Assembly (NCBI GenBank): GCA_905250885.1
Contig: CAJNOQ010000177.1
Span: 1 to 64,000 of the forward strand
Source: Didymodactylos carnosus
Taxonomy: Eukaryota > Rotifera > Eurotatoria > Philodinida > Philodinidae
Length of the DNA: 64,000 nucleotides
Direction: 5' to 3'
Shown piece by piece: positions 50,793 through 63,736 of this stretch (position 1 is its first letter; every line of letters starts with the position of its first letter). The translations under genes and the position numbers were made by a program. Under the pieces are notes generated by a model. That model saw nothing but the letters and a program-made list of their open reading frames with translations. It searched no databases and was not told where the DNA came from.

Positions 50793-53700
50793 ATGACCTC
50801 ACCAAATCCAGCTTGGAAACGTATTGATTCCTTTTCTGGTCAAAATCCAAAGCCTCGACATGGTACGCTATTTTAAAGACTGTGCCCAAAATTTATCTGG
50901 CATATTTTCTTCAAAATTTGTAGGACATCGGGGTATAGCTGTTAAAGACTTGATCATCATATTTGGCGGCGGAAATGAAGGAATTGTAGATGATTTAAAT
51001 GTATTCAATTGCGGTGAATAGTGATTTAAATTTATATCGTTAGCTATATGTTTGAATTAACCTATACGTGTTTTGTAGCCAACAATCAATGGTTTCAGCC
51101 TCCGACAAAAGGAGACATACCCACAGGTTGCGCTGCATTTGGTTTTGCAACTGATGGAACCAAAGTACTTGTTTTTGGTGGTATGGTGGAGTATGGAAAA
51201 TATTCGTCTGAGTTGATGGAATTAAATCCTGCGAAATGGGAATGGAAGAAGCTAAAACCACGTGCATCAAGAAATTCCACAGTACCCTGTGCAAGATTAG
51301 GTTTGTGTTTATGTCTCATTTTTTGATTATTTAATCCAAGTGTGTTGTTGTTAGGACATAGTCTGACATTTGCCGATGGCAAATATTATTTATTTGGTGG
51401 TTTAGCAAACGACAGCAAAGATCCGAAACAAAATATACCACGGTATGCCTTCTTTTTAGATAATTCATGATTAACTTTAGTTTCTCGTTATTTTTCTTAT
51501 AGTTATTTGAACGATTTATATTCATTAGAATGCAAAACATCTAGTAGTATGTGGGATCAGCCAGTAGCGCGTGGTACACCTCCAATCGGTAAGTCATAAT
51601 CTTCATAAAACGTCGTGTAAGCTATATAAGCTGGTCATTCATTTCAGCACGCGAATCTCATACATGTATCTATCATCTTGGTCAATTAGATTGCAGACCA
51701 AAATTAATTATTTATGGTGGAATGAACGGGAATCGCCTCGGTGATCTTTGGTGTTTTTACCTAGGTGGGTAACAGAATAGTTTTCTCTTAAATTGAAAAC
51801 CAGTCGATTGTCTGATTTTTTAAACAGTATTCTTCTGCAGGAGTCCAAAAAACTCAAAAAAATTGGACGGATTAATTTTTTTTATTGTTTGTTTAGATTT
51901 TTCTCAATGGACTCAAATCACACCATCTGGTATAATACCGCAACCGCGTAGTCTTCATACATCAGTGGTACTTGGTCATAGGTGAGTATTTTTAGTTTTT
52001 TCATAACAGAACAGAGTTACCTTTCTTTATACAACTAACCGTGAATGTTTGTAGCACTATAATAAATTGTTCCTTAATGAATCTAAAAATACGACACTAT
52101 CTAATAAACGATGATAAACACTATTTTTTTTGCCTTTCCCTTTTCAAATTTAGTATCTTTTTACTTCTTTTTGTTGGTTTTATCACTGATCTGTCTTGAG
52201 TTTCTGTCTGACTGTTTTGAGTGATTACAGTTCTTGTCACATTTTTTCCTTCATTTTTTAGAATGTTTGTTTTCGGTGGTTGGGTACCACTAGTTTCATC
52301 AGAAGACCGCTTCACGAATGAAAAAGAATGGAAATGCACAAATACCTTGTCAGCATATAATTTGGGTAGAATATAGCATTTCTTTTATGAATTATGAAGA
52401 GATAGCTTTAAATTGTTTTGATTTTAAGAATCCAATTCATGGGAACTTCTTGGTCAAGAATGTCTCGATGAAAACGTACCGCGTGCTAGAGCGGGTCATT
52501 GTGCGGTATCTGTAAATACAAGAATGTACATTTGGAGTGGCAGAGACGGCTATAGAAAAGCATGGAACAATCAAGTATGAGCCTGATCATTAACTAATAA
52601 CGAACAAATTCAATTTATTTTTGTTTTTTTAGGTGTGTTGTAAAGATCTTTGGTGTTTGGAAACAGAATATCCAAGTGAACCTGAAAAAGTGCAATTATT
52701 AAGAGCCGGTGTTGATAATTTAGAAGTGTGTTGGAATTCAGTTCCTGCTGGTGAGACAAGACAAGTTTTTAAAAGATTATAAACAAAGCTGCTGATGTTA
52801 TCTCTTGTAGCTGATTCATATATTTTACAAATTCAGCGTTTCGATTTATCTTCTGAACAAGCCGGATCAAATCCATTATATACAGTAAAAAATCCACAGT
52901 CAGGTAAAAAGCATAATTTTTATTATCATAACTGAATAAATATTCTCATTTTCCACATCTTTTTAGTCACAAATTTAGTCAACACACCGTTCATCCCATC
53001 TTTTTCAAACGGTAATAATGTGTTTATCTTACATTTGATATTCACTAATAAATTTGTATTCATTTTTAGAACAGCAACCACCGAGTGCATCAGCATCTGG
53101 TATTTCAGATTCAGGTATGATGAATCGGAAAAAATAAAAAACTCTTTACTTAAAATGGTTCAATGTTTTTGTTGACTGTTTAGATGCTGTCGTTGAGCAA
53201 TGTTTATTACCTCCGGTTATGAATAAATCATCTGAGGGAGCACCAGTTTCTAACTCCTCGCATAGTTTAGTATCATCAATCAGTACAATTAATGCTCAAG
53301 CATTACCGATATCGGCTGTTTCATCACAAATGATGACAAATGTAAGTTATTATCTTATTCAATAAATATCGTACTTTTCACTTCCTATGTAACAACACTT
53401 CTCAACTAAATCTTTCGTATATATTGTTATCATGTGCGATCATTTCTTTTAGCCTATGAACAGTACGAGTAATTCATCTGTTGTGTTTCAAATTCCAACT
53501 GTTTCAATATCGTCAAATTCTGTATCGATGCCAACATCTATCACAATGACATCGTTACCTTCTTCACAACAATCCACTTCTGCATCATCAATCACATTCT
53601 CAAATCCTACGAATTTACGTCTGACATCAGCAAATACTTTTACACCACTATCAACAGGTGTTAGTCATCCTAGTATGTATCTGGTTGTTTCATTATTTAT

Positions 53701-56531
53701 TGCTAAGCATATTATTTAATTTGTATCTGCGCTTGTTTAGTTGTACGACCAGGTACAAATATTCAATTTATAAATACATCATCCACTGGCGTTTCGCCTC
53801 GCCCAATTATTTTTCAAAAAACATCAACACAACAACAGCCACAACTCTTGACTGTTGTTCCAGGGGGCGTTCGATTACAGCATTTGACGCCAACAAATTT
53901 CACACCGGTATGTCTGTAATCTAGGAAACCTTACTTCCAAAAGTAGAAAAAACGTTTTCAACGCTTTAAACGAGAGATTATTTTCTCCTTTCTAGTCGCT
54001 ATCCAGTATGCTATATTCAGAAAGCTTATTTCAAAACTGCAATAGTTATTCTTCTTTTCACCTTTAGGTACGAACAACAGCTATCTCCCAGCCAACAACA
54101 ATCGTTCGTTTGCTACCTCCAACTCGGCCTCAGCAATCACAAGTTATTCATTTAAATACGATATCTTCGAATCAAAAACCATTAGTCATTAAGGCAATAA
54201 CTACGCCCACCAATTCTGCAACGACGACTGTTCAACAAACACCAGTTAACATTCAACATCAGCAGCCATTATTATTAACAACCACTCAAAATAGAGCAGT
54301 TACAGCTGGTAATAAAATAATTATGACAAATAACAATAACACTGGACAATTATCATCGTCGAATCAAGTATTTATTTTAAATCAAGCTCCAAATATGAAT
54401 AAATATAGCAATGTTACTTTTTCATCTTCGCCTAATATTACATTACCTATTAATTCGTTTGATATGAATATTGGTACAATAACTAACAATTCGAACGAAG
54501 GAGCAACAATTTCCAACAGCACAACGCTTGAAAATGGAACACAAGAGGAAATACCGGCTGATATTGTTCAGCTTCTAGGAATACAATCAACGACAACAGG
54601 AAATTTAAAACAGTCCGCATCAGAAACTGATAGTCATAATATTGATCATCTTTCACAACTAGATGGTTCTAATGGCCATTGTGTTAATAATAACACTGAA
54701 CATAATTATTGTTCGACATCCAAAACGACAAGTATTGATAAAATATTATCGAGTATACAATCGTGTATAATGAATAAACATGAAAAACTGAATTTAATGG
54801 CGATTCCTCAGCTCGATGGGATATTTGACTCTGTCGATGAACATGTATGTAAAGTTGTTTGTGATTTCGAGAAAACTCACCAATATGTTTTTCGCGTAAA
54901 ATAAGATAAATACAAAGTTTATCAGTTAAACTCAAGGAAAAATCTAACTAATAAATCAGAACAATCGAATTAACGTATTGATAATTTACTTTTTTTCTCT
55001 TCTAGATAGCACAGAATGGTACCGATCAATCAGAATCAATTTACCAAAACTCCTCATTTGTAAACGCTCGTAAGATATTAATATACCATTTCTTTTTTGT
55101 GTTAGTGTGAAAATTCCTTTGTTTACTACAGATGGAATGCATATTGTTAGTCAACATCCAACATTAACGCAATCTGGCGATGGCTTTCATCATCAACAAC
55201 ATACAGGTAAATTCTGTGATAATAATATTTAGGCTAGACGTCTGACTTTTGTTTTGCTTGTTTAACAAAAAAATAGATCACGGAACAGCAGTATCAAATA
55301 CTCTTTCTGTGCCTGTTAGTACCAATATTGTGTTAAATTCAAATGAGAATACTAGTACAAACAAATTAGAACAAAATAGTTGGCATTTAGTGGGAACGTT
55401 TAAAACAATATCAGCAAATATTACACATTATTATGTCGTACCACCAAATATTGATCTTGATACACATGTACGTACGAAACCATTTATTCTTTGATTCTAA
55501 ACGATTCTAGTTTCTGCCAAGGTTTGAACGAACAACGGTACAGTAGTAATACATTAGAACGATAGAGTATACCTTACGATTTACATGAACTGTTGTAGAA
55601 CTGACTCCGTTTAAAATCAAAGAATATATGGATTGTTTTTACCCTGAGAAACATGATAAAGAAAAAGGATTTCTGAGAATATTTTACTTCAAGATCATCA
55701 TCTCAGAAATGCTTATCTAGGAACTACTGTTAATTATTTTGTTACTTTTTGAAACAGGACATGGAAAATATAGAAGCGAATAACTTAGTCAAACGTGTCG
55801 AACTTGAACCGGGTGCTATTTATAAACTTCGAGTTGCTGCCATTAATGCTTGTGGACGTGGTCCGTTTAGCGATCCATCAGCATTCAAAACTTGTTTACC
55901 GGGCAGTCCTCCTGCCCCATCCAATATAAAAATTAGCAAGGTAAATACTGAGTCAAAATTGAAACCCATCAAATGATACAAAGACCACTGAATTTACGTT
56001 TTTCTTTATTTTTAGACATTAGATGGTGGTGCACATTTAACATGGGATCCACCACAGAATTCATCATCAATGATAACTGGCTACGCCGTGTATTTAGCCG
56101 TAAAAAATCCAAAAGATGCTAATGTATCAGCTGCGACTCAAAAACAAACTCAAATGGCTTTTGTACGTGTCTATAGTGGAACAAATCCGGACTGTTCCGT
56201 CCCTCCACAACAATTGTTAACAGCGCATATAGATTTAAGTTCCAGTTCGAAACCAGCTATTATATTTCGTATAGCTGCTCGAAATGAAAAAGGTTATGGA
56301 CCAGCTACTCAAGTTCGATGGTTACAAGATCAAAAAGATACATCATCAACACTAAATAATCTTTCATCACCTTCTTTGTCAGCCACCAGTGGACAAGTAA
56401 ATAATTTTAATCATTTAACTGTTGCTCCGACTACCTCACAGTCAATGGTAGGTGTTAGTTCATCAAAACGAACATCATCCAGTTCATCACAATCAAATGG
56501 TACAAAAAAACTGCGCGGTGGAGATACATGA
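50793..56531 (+). CDS. HCFC1: Host cell factor 1 (HCF-1) orthologue
   Basis: Twenty-two exons join in frame to 1219 residues: 50793-50862, 50924-51013, 51079-51300, 51355-51442, 51503-51588, 51648-51764, 51897-51981, 52262-52365, 52429-52574, 52633-52750, 52811-52903, 52967-53011, 53070-53114, 53184-53341, 53453-53672, 53741-53907, 54068-54844, 55006-55069, 55132-55206, 55277-55467, 55758-55940, 56016-56531. Residues 15-350 are the six-bladed kelch propeller ([73 protein letters not shown]), which binds HBM-bearing transcription factors. A split fibronectin-3 half follows. The middle (about 420-950) is Ser/Thr/Asn/Gln-rich. The C-terminus has the paired FN3 fold ([38 protein letters not shown]) and a basic KR...KKLR stretch like a nuclear signal. 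HCF-1 is a nuclear scaffold joining SET1/MLL, Sin3-HDAC and OGT to promoters. OGT-type cleavage repeats are absent; two QLDG motifs are present (see findings). AATAAA lies at 56981-56986. Confidence 0.96.
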
Positions 56532-58597
56532 AAAGAATTTTCTTTCATTCTCTACACGTACATTATTTTAGTCATGATAAATAAATTGATTGTTATATTG
56601 ATGAACTCTAAGAAAAGTCAATGATAAATTCTTAGATTTTTGTGTTTTTTTTTCTGTCACTTTAATGTTTTATTCTTGTTGATGATTACTTTGTACATAT
56701 TCTCTCATCCCATCTATTTGTTAGGTTATACATTTATAGTTTCGCAAGACAAGAAAAAGAAACATTTTTTTTTTATTCTCTTCCATGATGTATCATAGTG
56801 TTTTTTCTATATTCTCTGTTTTTGCTCTATGTAGAAAATATTAAATGTGTCGCTGCATGTTGGCTATAATTATTCAAAAAAACCCAAAACCAAAACCGAC
56901 AGATTAATAGTCAGCAGCATTTTTCTATCTGTTGTCGTTTGTTTTTTATTTCTATATGTTGGTTTGTTTATAGAAAGAAAAATAAAATATCGTGTGTTTT
57001 AATTTGCAAAGTGGGATCCACGGTAGCGTAGAATGCAGAAAGCCAAATTCTGCAAATAAAATCCATGAAATATTATCATTAGTATGTTAACATAATTATG
57101 TATTTTGAGTTAGTCTTACACGAATCTTTTGTCAGACTAGTATGTTATAGCTTTAAAATAAAAGCCCCCAAAATTGATCGTCATTAAAGCCATTAAATTG
57201 AAATCATATTATTCAATTGAAGAAACGAGCATGATACTTTATTAGCAATCATTCCCTATTATCTTATCTACGATAAAACAACTTAAATATTACGTAGAAA
57301 AAAAAACATGTGAATCTTTTTCCAGTTGTTTTTCTTGTATTTATTTTGAAAAAAATTTGGTTATTATTTTCTTTGTGTTTGTATTATTTTCTTCTATTAG
57401 ATTTATATGTTTTTTGCTTTAACTCTAAATGTGTGCATTATTGTATAACGTATAGCTCTGCTATTGACTCTAAACAATAATAAATGTCAAGTGGTCCATG
57501 TTGGATTCCTTTGGAGTACGATTAGCTATTATTCAAAATCATCGTTCCAAATGAGAAATCTCTTTGAAAGAACTAACCATTTTTTTTTTACTCTAGTTGT
57601 ATGTGTGTTCCTTATCATTTCAATTACTTCTGACACAAATATATTATACCAATTTAGTTAGAACGTTTTTCCTGAACTGACGTTTGAATTAGTATACTAT
57701 CCAGATGACTTCATGAATTTTGTCAGGCAACTGTTCTTCATAGTAACAATTTACTAAAAGCTCTTTAGTTATGTGTTACAAAAGAATTGTTTGTTTTGTT
57801 TTTAGTATCTCAAAAACTACCAAACATTTCCGAAATATTTTTTGCATCAGTGTGTAGAAAACTGTTTAGTCTACCATTACTTTCAATAGCAAGTTTTCTG
57901 TACAGAACATGAGTAAAGGAGAGTCTCATGAAATATTCTCGCGTAATTGACTAATGCAGTAAGTAACGATAAAAATATCAATGGAACAGAAATTTCTTGA
58001 TAATTAATGTGAATGACTTTTAGACTCAAAAAAAGAAAAAATCAAGAAAGAAAAAATTGATTTAGTAATTCACAACGTCACCACAAACATTTACGTAAAA
58101 CCCATAAATATGCCATTTAGAAGAAATGTTAGACGATAGTATAAGTCATCTGGCAGGCGCTTACAAAATAAGATAGTGAGAATCTGACACAGTTTTTTAC
58201 TCTCTTTTGTGTGATATGGTCAAAAGTTTCCGCTAACATCATCATTTTTTTGCTAAAGAATTTTATTTAAAAAAATCGAATTTAGATCCCAATTGAGGTA
58301 CATGTTTTTTGACTATATTCCGATCGAGATATATTTTGATTCAAAACGGGATATATATCCCGATCGGGATATAGAGCATCTACTGTAAGAATAAGTTAAT
58401 TATAAAAATAAAGAAATAAAAAGAGAGATGAAACGACTTTTATTTCAGCGTAATGGAATAGATTTACAACAAGGATGATGTGAATAAAAATTTGCTTGCG
58501 TGGATTGGAACGTGGATATACAACAATAATGCATTGGTTGGAAAATGTTTTACAAACGAGAATCATATATGTGAATTGTAGATGTGGAGATTTACCT
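56532..58597. other. Convergent intergenic region, 3' UTRs
   Basis: AATAAA at 56981-56986 fits the HCF-1 transcript. TTTATT at 58439-58444, which is AATAAA on the minus strand, fits the lectin gene. A small GC-containing repeat lies at 58318-58376 (CCGATCGAGATATAT, then CGGGATATATATCCCG, then CCGATCGGGATATA). No coding sequence recognised. Confidence 0.5.
58318..58376. repeat. Small palindromic tandem repeat
   Basis: The unit CCGATCG(G/A)GATATA is present twice in direct order, and CGGGATATATATCCCG between the copies is a perfect palindrome. Confidence 0.55.
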
Positions 58598-61500
58598 CTA
58601 ATGAAGTTTTTCCAGAAGACTTTGTGCTTGGTTTATTTCATCTGTCAATGAGCTTGCGTGAATAGAGGCTCTAGCTCGTTCTACAGCTTCATTTAATCCC
58701 TCTTTTTCCTGTAATAACATTGCCTGGGTCAAATCTAAAACAACGAGAAAGGCATGATACATTCTAAAAACTCTAACTCTTAATTCTAAAATAACCATAA
58801 TTTTTTAATACTAAATATGGACTTGAATGATATGTAATTTTCAAGTATTCTGGATTCTTTTTTCCTGTTCAAATTAAATTTATTTGTTTAAATGAATTAA
58901 AATGACAAACAAGAAAATCTTTAACGTAACGTGATTGATTTACTATGGCTATATAAAAATAAGCTTTTCGTTTTTTGTCATGTAACGATCCAATTTCTTC
59001 TCGAATACTCTTCTAATCGATTAGAGAAAGGAATATAATGAAATAGTATCAATTTTCACGGTTTTCATTTGAAACCATTCAAGAAATATACGCCCAGATT
59101 CTCTTATCGAATCCTTTACATTATACTAATGTAATACTCTATGTTAAATTCTTGTACACCACTCTAGTTTGACTTTTAGTTACATTTTCATAATAAATAA
59201 TTACTTTAGAAATTTATCAGTAATACTCACACAATGTACAAAATACTAACCTCTTCTATAAACATCAATATCAGTAATATTTTTTTCATAGACAACATAT
59301 TGTCTCCCATCTAATGCATACATATGTGTATCTTTTGGTTTATCGTTATAAAATTCTTTTAATATTCGTTCGTCAACCGGAGATGTTGCACGTTCTTCGA
59401 CGGTTCGTTTTGCTGTGCTAACATGTGTATTAATTTGATGTGGTGCACGAGGCAGATCTGTGACGACAACTGTTTTTGAAACTTTAGCCGTATTATGCGA
59501 ATTTATTGCGTGTACACGATCTTGTGCAAAAGATTCAGCTAAAAGTAATAAAGGCCAAACAGTTCAAAGTAGAAGAAATAACAAGACAAATTCTGCGTTA
59601 TTGATTTATGTGCATACCGATACAAAATAGAATACAGGCTAAAAATAGAATTGATATTCCCGTTATAATTGCAGCTAATATTGCCATTATTGTACCTAAA
59701 AAATGAATTAAGTCAGGAATATTAAAATGATTATATTAAAAATAATGAAACAAACTACCGTGATCTAATTGAGTAAATGGAAGTGTTATGTAAAGGGAAC
59801 AATGTGCCATACATAATATTAAACCGAGCATTAAAAAAATTTCAACAATGAATGTAATTACGCCAATAGCTAAACAGTAGCTCCATCGATGAACTAGAAA
59901 ACAGGAAATCATTAGCAAATCATCGAAACTGCAATAAGAACAACTTTATGAAATGGATTGAATCTTTTATTTCATCTGAGAATAATTGTTACACATTATC
60001 ATAGCAAGTTGCTCTTTTGAAACAAGAAAGTTTAACTAAAAACATCGTTTTTACTTCTGGTCTGATTGATTAACAATATCAATATACCAATCATTAAAAC
60101 CAATGCGGCTGTACAAGCAAGGCATACGATTGCTACCGCAATTGGCTGAACATTTTGATCTAAACAGAGACAAAATCGTGTACTCTTCAACTAATTTTTC
60201 AAAGATCATATCCTATTTTGCTCCTCTAACATTCAGGACACCTATTTCATTACTGAACACGACAATAAAGAAAAACAATCATTGATATACTGACATTGTA
60301 GTCCCCATAGTATTGCAAATGCAATAATTAATATTGCTGATATTGTAATCAATACACATGAGATAATTAAACGACGTTTGTCTAGAATATGAACAAATAA
60401 AGATTGAATATCATAGAAAACTGTTACATCATAAGATGAGTAAATTTACCAATCAAGAAACGATAACAAACGTAGAGTATTAGACTAAGTAAAATCAACC
60501 AATTTAACAATAGCAACGTGTATGTAAACCAATAAGAGCTGACTGTTCCACACCCAACACTAAATCCATTTGCCAAAAAATAATTCTGCCAGGTTTGTAA
60601 ATTGTAGCTAACCCAATCAGTATTATCTGTCGATTTTGCAGCTAAATATAAACAGAATTTTTATAAAGTAAAAAGGCAAATATATTAAATTTACGCATAC
60701 CGACTGCACAAGGATATGTATAAAGTGAGCTACAATTATCATTTGTCACGCATTGTGTAGCGCTGTTATACGCCATACATTGTGCACCTGGGGACGTAGA
60801 TGTACTCCCTGCACACCAGTTAATAATAGTTGAATCGAATACGCTTCCGTCCAGCCAACGCCATTGGCTATCCAAAACTAGAAAACAAAAAAATGATACC
60901 GAAACACTTAGATTGTATATTGTTTCCAAGCTAGGGGATTGAATAATGTAATTCTTTTAATTAAATCAACAAATCGCATAAAGGTAATAGAACAAACAGC
61001 AAACACTAGAGTTTAGAGTAGGGGTGGGACAGTTCCAGTTCCTAAGAACTGGTTGAAAGAACTAGTCACCAGTTCTTTTCAAGAATTCAAAATAAAATAA
61101 ATCCGATGTGACTAGTTATATTGACTTGGTTTAGTCAACTAAACACACCATCTGCTTTTGGTGCGCTGCACAAAGTCAGTGTAAGTAGGTTCACCGGTTT
61201 TATTTCAATTTTAATTTTTTGAAAAGAACTAAACTGGAACTGTCTCATCCCTAGTTTAGAGCAAAAAAATCAGTGCTTAGAATATCTATTTTAAATAGTG
61301 TAAAGTGAGAAAATTTTTAATTTACTCAATAGCGATAAAACCCAACGCTCTAAACTGCTGATGAAGAAAAGTGAGAGCATTCAAGAAAATAAAACTTAGC
61401 AGGATTATGATTCATTTATCGTTAATAATTGGTTGACAAAAGGTTTTTGGAATTTTTATTAGAAAAAATTCTTAACTTTTGCACTCTAAAAAAAATCTGT

Positions 61501-62969
61501 TCTATATCTCGTGTTATTCCAGACCGGATGATTCTATCAATCTTATTCTAAAATGGCACAAAACAGTCTTATTTTTACTATCTAGAGGACAAGAAGACCA
61601 ATCATCCATTTTCCTTTGAAGACACTCTGGTATGTAAACCTGCTGGAAAACTTGTTAGTGTATTTTTCTTGTTAAAAGAAACCATGATCACTGTGAAAAG
61701 GCGACACATAGCTAAAGAGTTCTGCTTATATCTGACAGTTATTCTTACCGACGAAAAAAAAGGCAGCAAATTAGCCGGACAAATCCGGCTTGTTTCAAGA
61801 TGAATGGATTCAGAAGATTAGTAACAGATTTACGCTCTCTTATATAGAAGAGTGTAGAACATATAGGCAGAGATTCATATACTGCATTGGATTTTGATCT
61901 CTCATCGGAAATTTTAGTAGAAGATTTGAAAATGATAGTATAAAAACTCAATCGAAAACTTACAGAATTTATCTTTAAAAAAAAATCTATATTCTACATC
62001 GGCGTTTATTTCATGCTTAATTTTTCTTTACACCAGTTTATCACAGACTAGTTTTCAATAAGAGACTATAATTTCGTACTGTAAAAATCAACAGCACTTA
62101 AATGTATACAATAGAAAAGAAGTAGAGAAAAATGCACATTTTCATCAGTGAAGACGAGTTAGAAGTACGCGTGTTATAAAATAAAATATATGCTTATTAT
62201 TATTGTATCAAAACCTACATGAGGCAAAGTTATTTGCACCAAGCCATATTTTTCCCGTGGGATTTAATGAGGCAGCTTTTAGATTTAAATATTGAGTGGA
62301 AGTAAATATTTGTACTATTGTACCAGATGGTGATAATGTTCTGCAGTAAGTCTCAGCATCTGTCCATGTATTAGTCTGGGTTGAAACATAAGTATAACAA
62401 AAACCAGTTGTACCACTTGCATATGGTGTTGAACATTGAGATAAAACTACAATGATTCTTTGAATGTTAAACAGAGAGAAAATATCTTAAGTTTCATTGA
62501 TATTTACCTCTTTTGAAACAAATAATGAATAGTGTTAAATAATAACTGATAAACATCTGAGTTATAAAAATACCACTAAATATTTTTGTGAACTATTAGA
62601 ATTGTTAAATGAAACTACTATAACAAACAATTATTCATACTTTTTAGCTATTTCCGTCTATTAGTAGACGCAATGACAAAAAAATTCTTTTTTTTATGAA
62701 ACAAAATGCTAGCTAATAGTGGAGATATTATTCTAACGTGTTTTCCTTCCTTTTTCTCTTTCCTTTTATCTCTTTTATTTTTCACATAGTAGTGACTAAA
62801 AGTGACATCAAAATATGTTAAAAAGTGAAAAAAGTTAATATATTCACATAGTTACCCTAACACTAACAATTATGTTCATCAACAATGATTACAAAATAGC
62901 TCACTCACAGTGTTGGCTACTTTTTCCAGTCATGACATCACAGCAAACAGAGAGTTCTGCATAGAACAT
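58598..62969 (-). CDS. C-type lectin domain joined to five membrane spans and a cytosolic tail
   Basis: Ten minus-strand exons, all nine introns in phase 1, give 484 residues: 62969-62909, 62446-62219, 60877-60701, 60641-60450, 60381-60295, 60159-60088, 59893-59759, 59695-59618, 59538-59251, 58734-58598. Residues about 24-155 are a C-type lectin fold (FCYTYV, WTDAETYC, KIWLGANN, WRWLDGS, NWCAG, QCVTND, TYPCAV). The EPN and WND calcium/sugar-binding motifs are not seen, so calcium-dependent sugar binding is doubtful. Five hydrophobic spans follow (about 192-218, 224-246, 252-271, 276-302, 318-342), one per exon. The tail (343-484) is polar and ends in a helix-rich segment (EKEGLNEAVERARA). An odd number of spans puts the lectin head outside and the tail inside. 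The first exon, MFYAELSVCCDVMTG, is not a good signal peptide, so a true first exon may lie further upstream. I know no named family with this layout. Minus-strand AATAAA lies at 58444-58439. Confidence 0.82.
60878..62218 (-). other. Long intron splitting the lectin domain
   Basis: 1341 bases between lectin exons two and three (donor GTAGGT, acceptor TTTTCTAG). It holds the hAT-type MITE at 61019-61253; the rest is AT-rich without a frame of note. Confidence 0.7.
61019..61253. mobile_element. hAT-type MITE with 8-bp target duplication (intron of the lectin gene)
   Basis: It starts TAGGGGTGGGACAGTTCCAG and ends, reverse-complemented, TAGGGATGAGACAGTTCCAG. It is flanked by the 8-base direct repeat GTTTAGAG at 61011-61018 and 61254-61261. 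It is 235 bp, with outer arms of about 25-40 bp that pair well and an inner part that pairs only loosely. The ends match the TAGGGGTGG terminus of the element at 23968, but the interiors differ, so they are different families within the same superfamily. Confidence 0.88.
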
Positions 62970-63736
62970 CTTTGATTTTTTTATTTTACATTTATTAAGC
63001 AGGTACAAAAATTGTCACGTCAAACGAGAAAAAAATTAATAATACATAATAGCTCGATGGAAAAGTAAAGAGAGAAAACTGCTTTTTTTCCACTGCTCAT
63101 ATTCTCATCTATAGTAAAGATGTCTTTGTTTAAGCTTAAATTTCCCATTTTTTTCTTGTTGAAATCTCTTTTCTTCTTTTATACGTGAGTATTTATTTAT
63201 TAATAACAAAATAAATGAAAGATGTTATACGCCAGTAACTCAGTATGACACACATATTTTCTCAATGAAGAGCGTTGTTGGTTGGATATGTCACGTCTAT
63301 CATACATAAAGAGCTTTTCATTATTAAAAACATACGTTTGATTCGCGGGTGGAGATCAAACACGTAGATTGATTTCCTAGTAGAGAGAATCAGTGGAATC
63401 TACGAACATCGAACAAAATTGCATCTTTTCTCCGACTCTTTTTCAATAGAATGGAGGGTGTGACATTTGTGTACATCAGGAATATATCAAAATTTAAGAT
63501 ATTGTCAACTCTTTAGACGAACAATTAAATACTATTAGAAACTATCATGGACGCAAATTTTCCACTTCTAGGCCTTTGCTACATATTTCGTGTTAATCCT
63601 GAATTCTACGAATATGATCGATGATCATTTTCAGATAGGTTAAATTAGTCATTTACAAACAATTTTCAGTGTATCAAATCGAATGTTAGTTCATTAGTCT
63701 GAACTTTTTGGAACACATGTATCATTTCAAAGACGT
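62970..63736. other. Upstream region of the lectin gene
   Basis: AT-rich. It may contain a signal-peptide exon of the minus-strand lectin gene, but I could not identify one with a convincing donor. Nothing else recognised. Confidence 0.4.
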
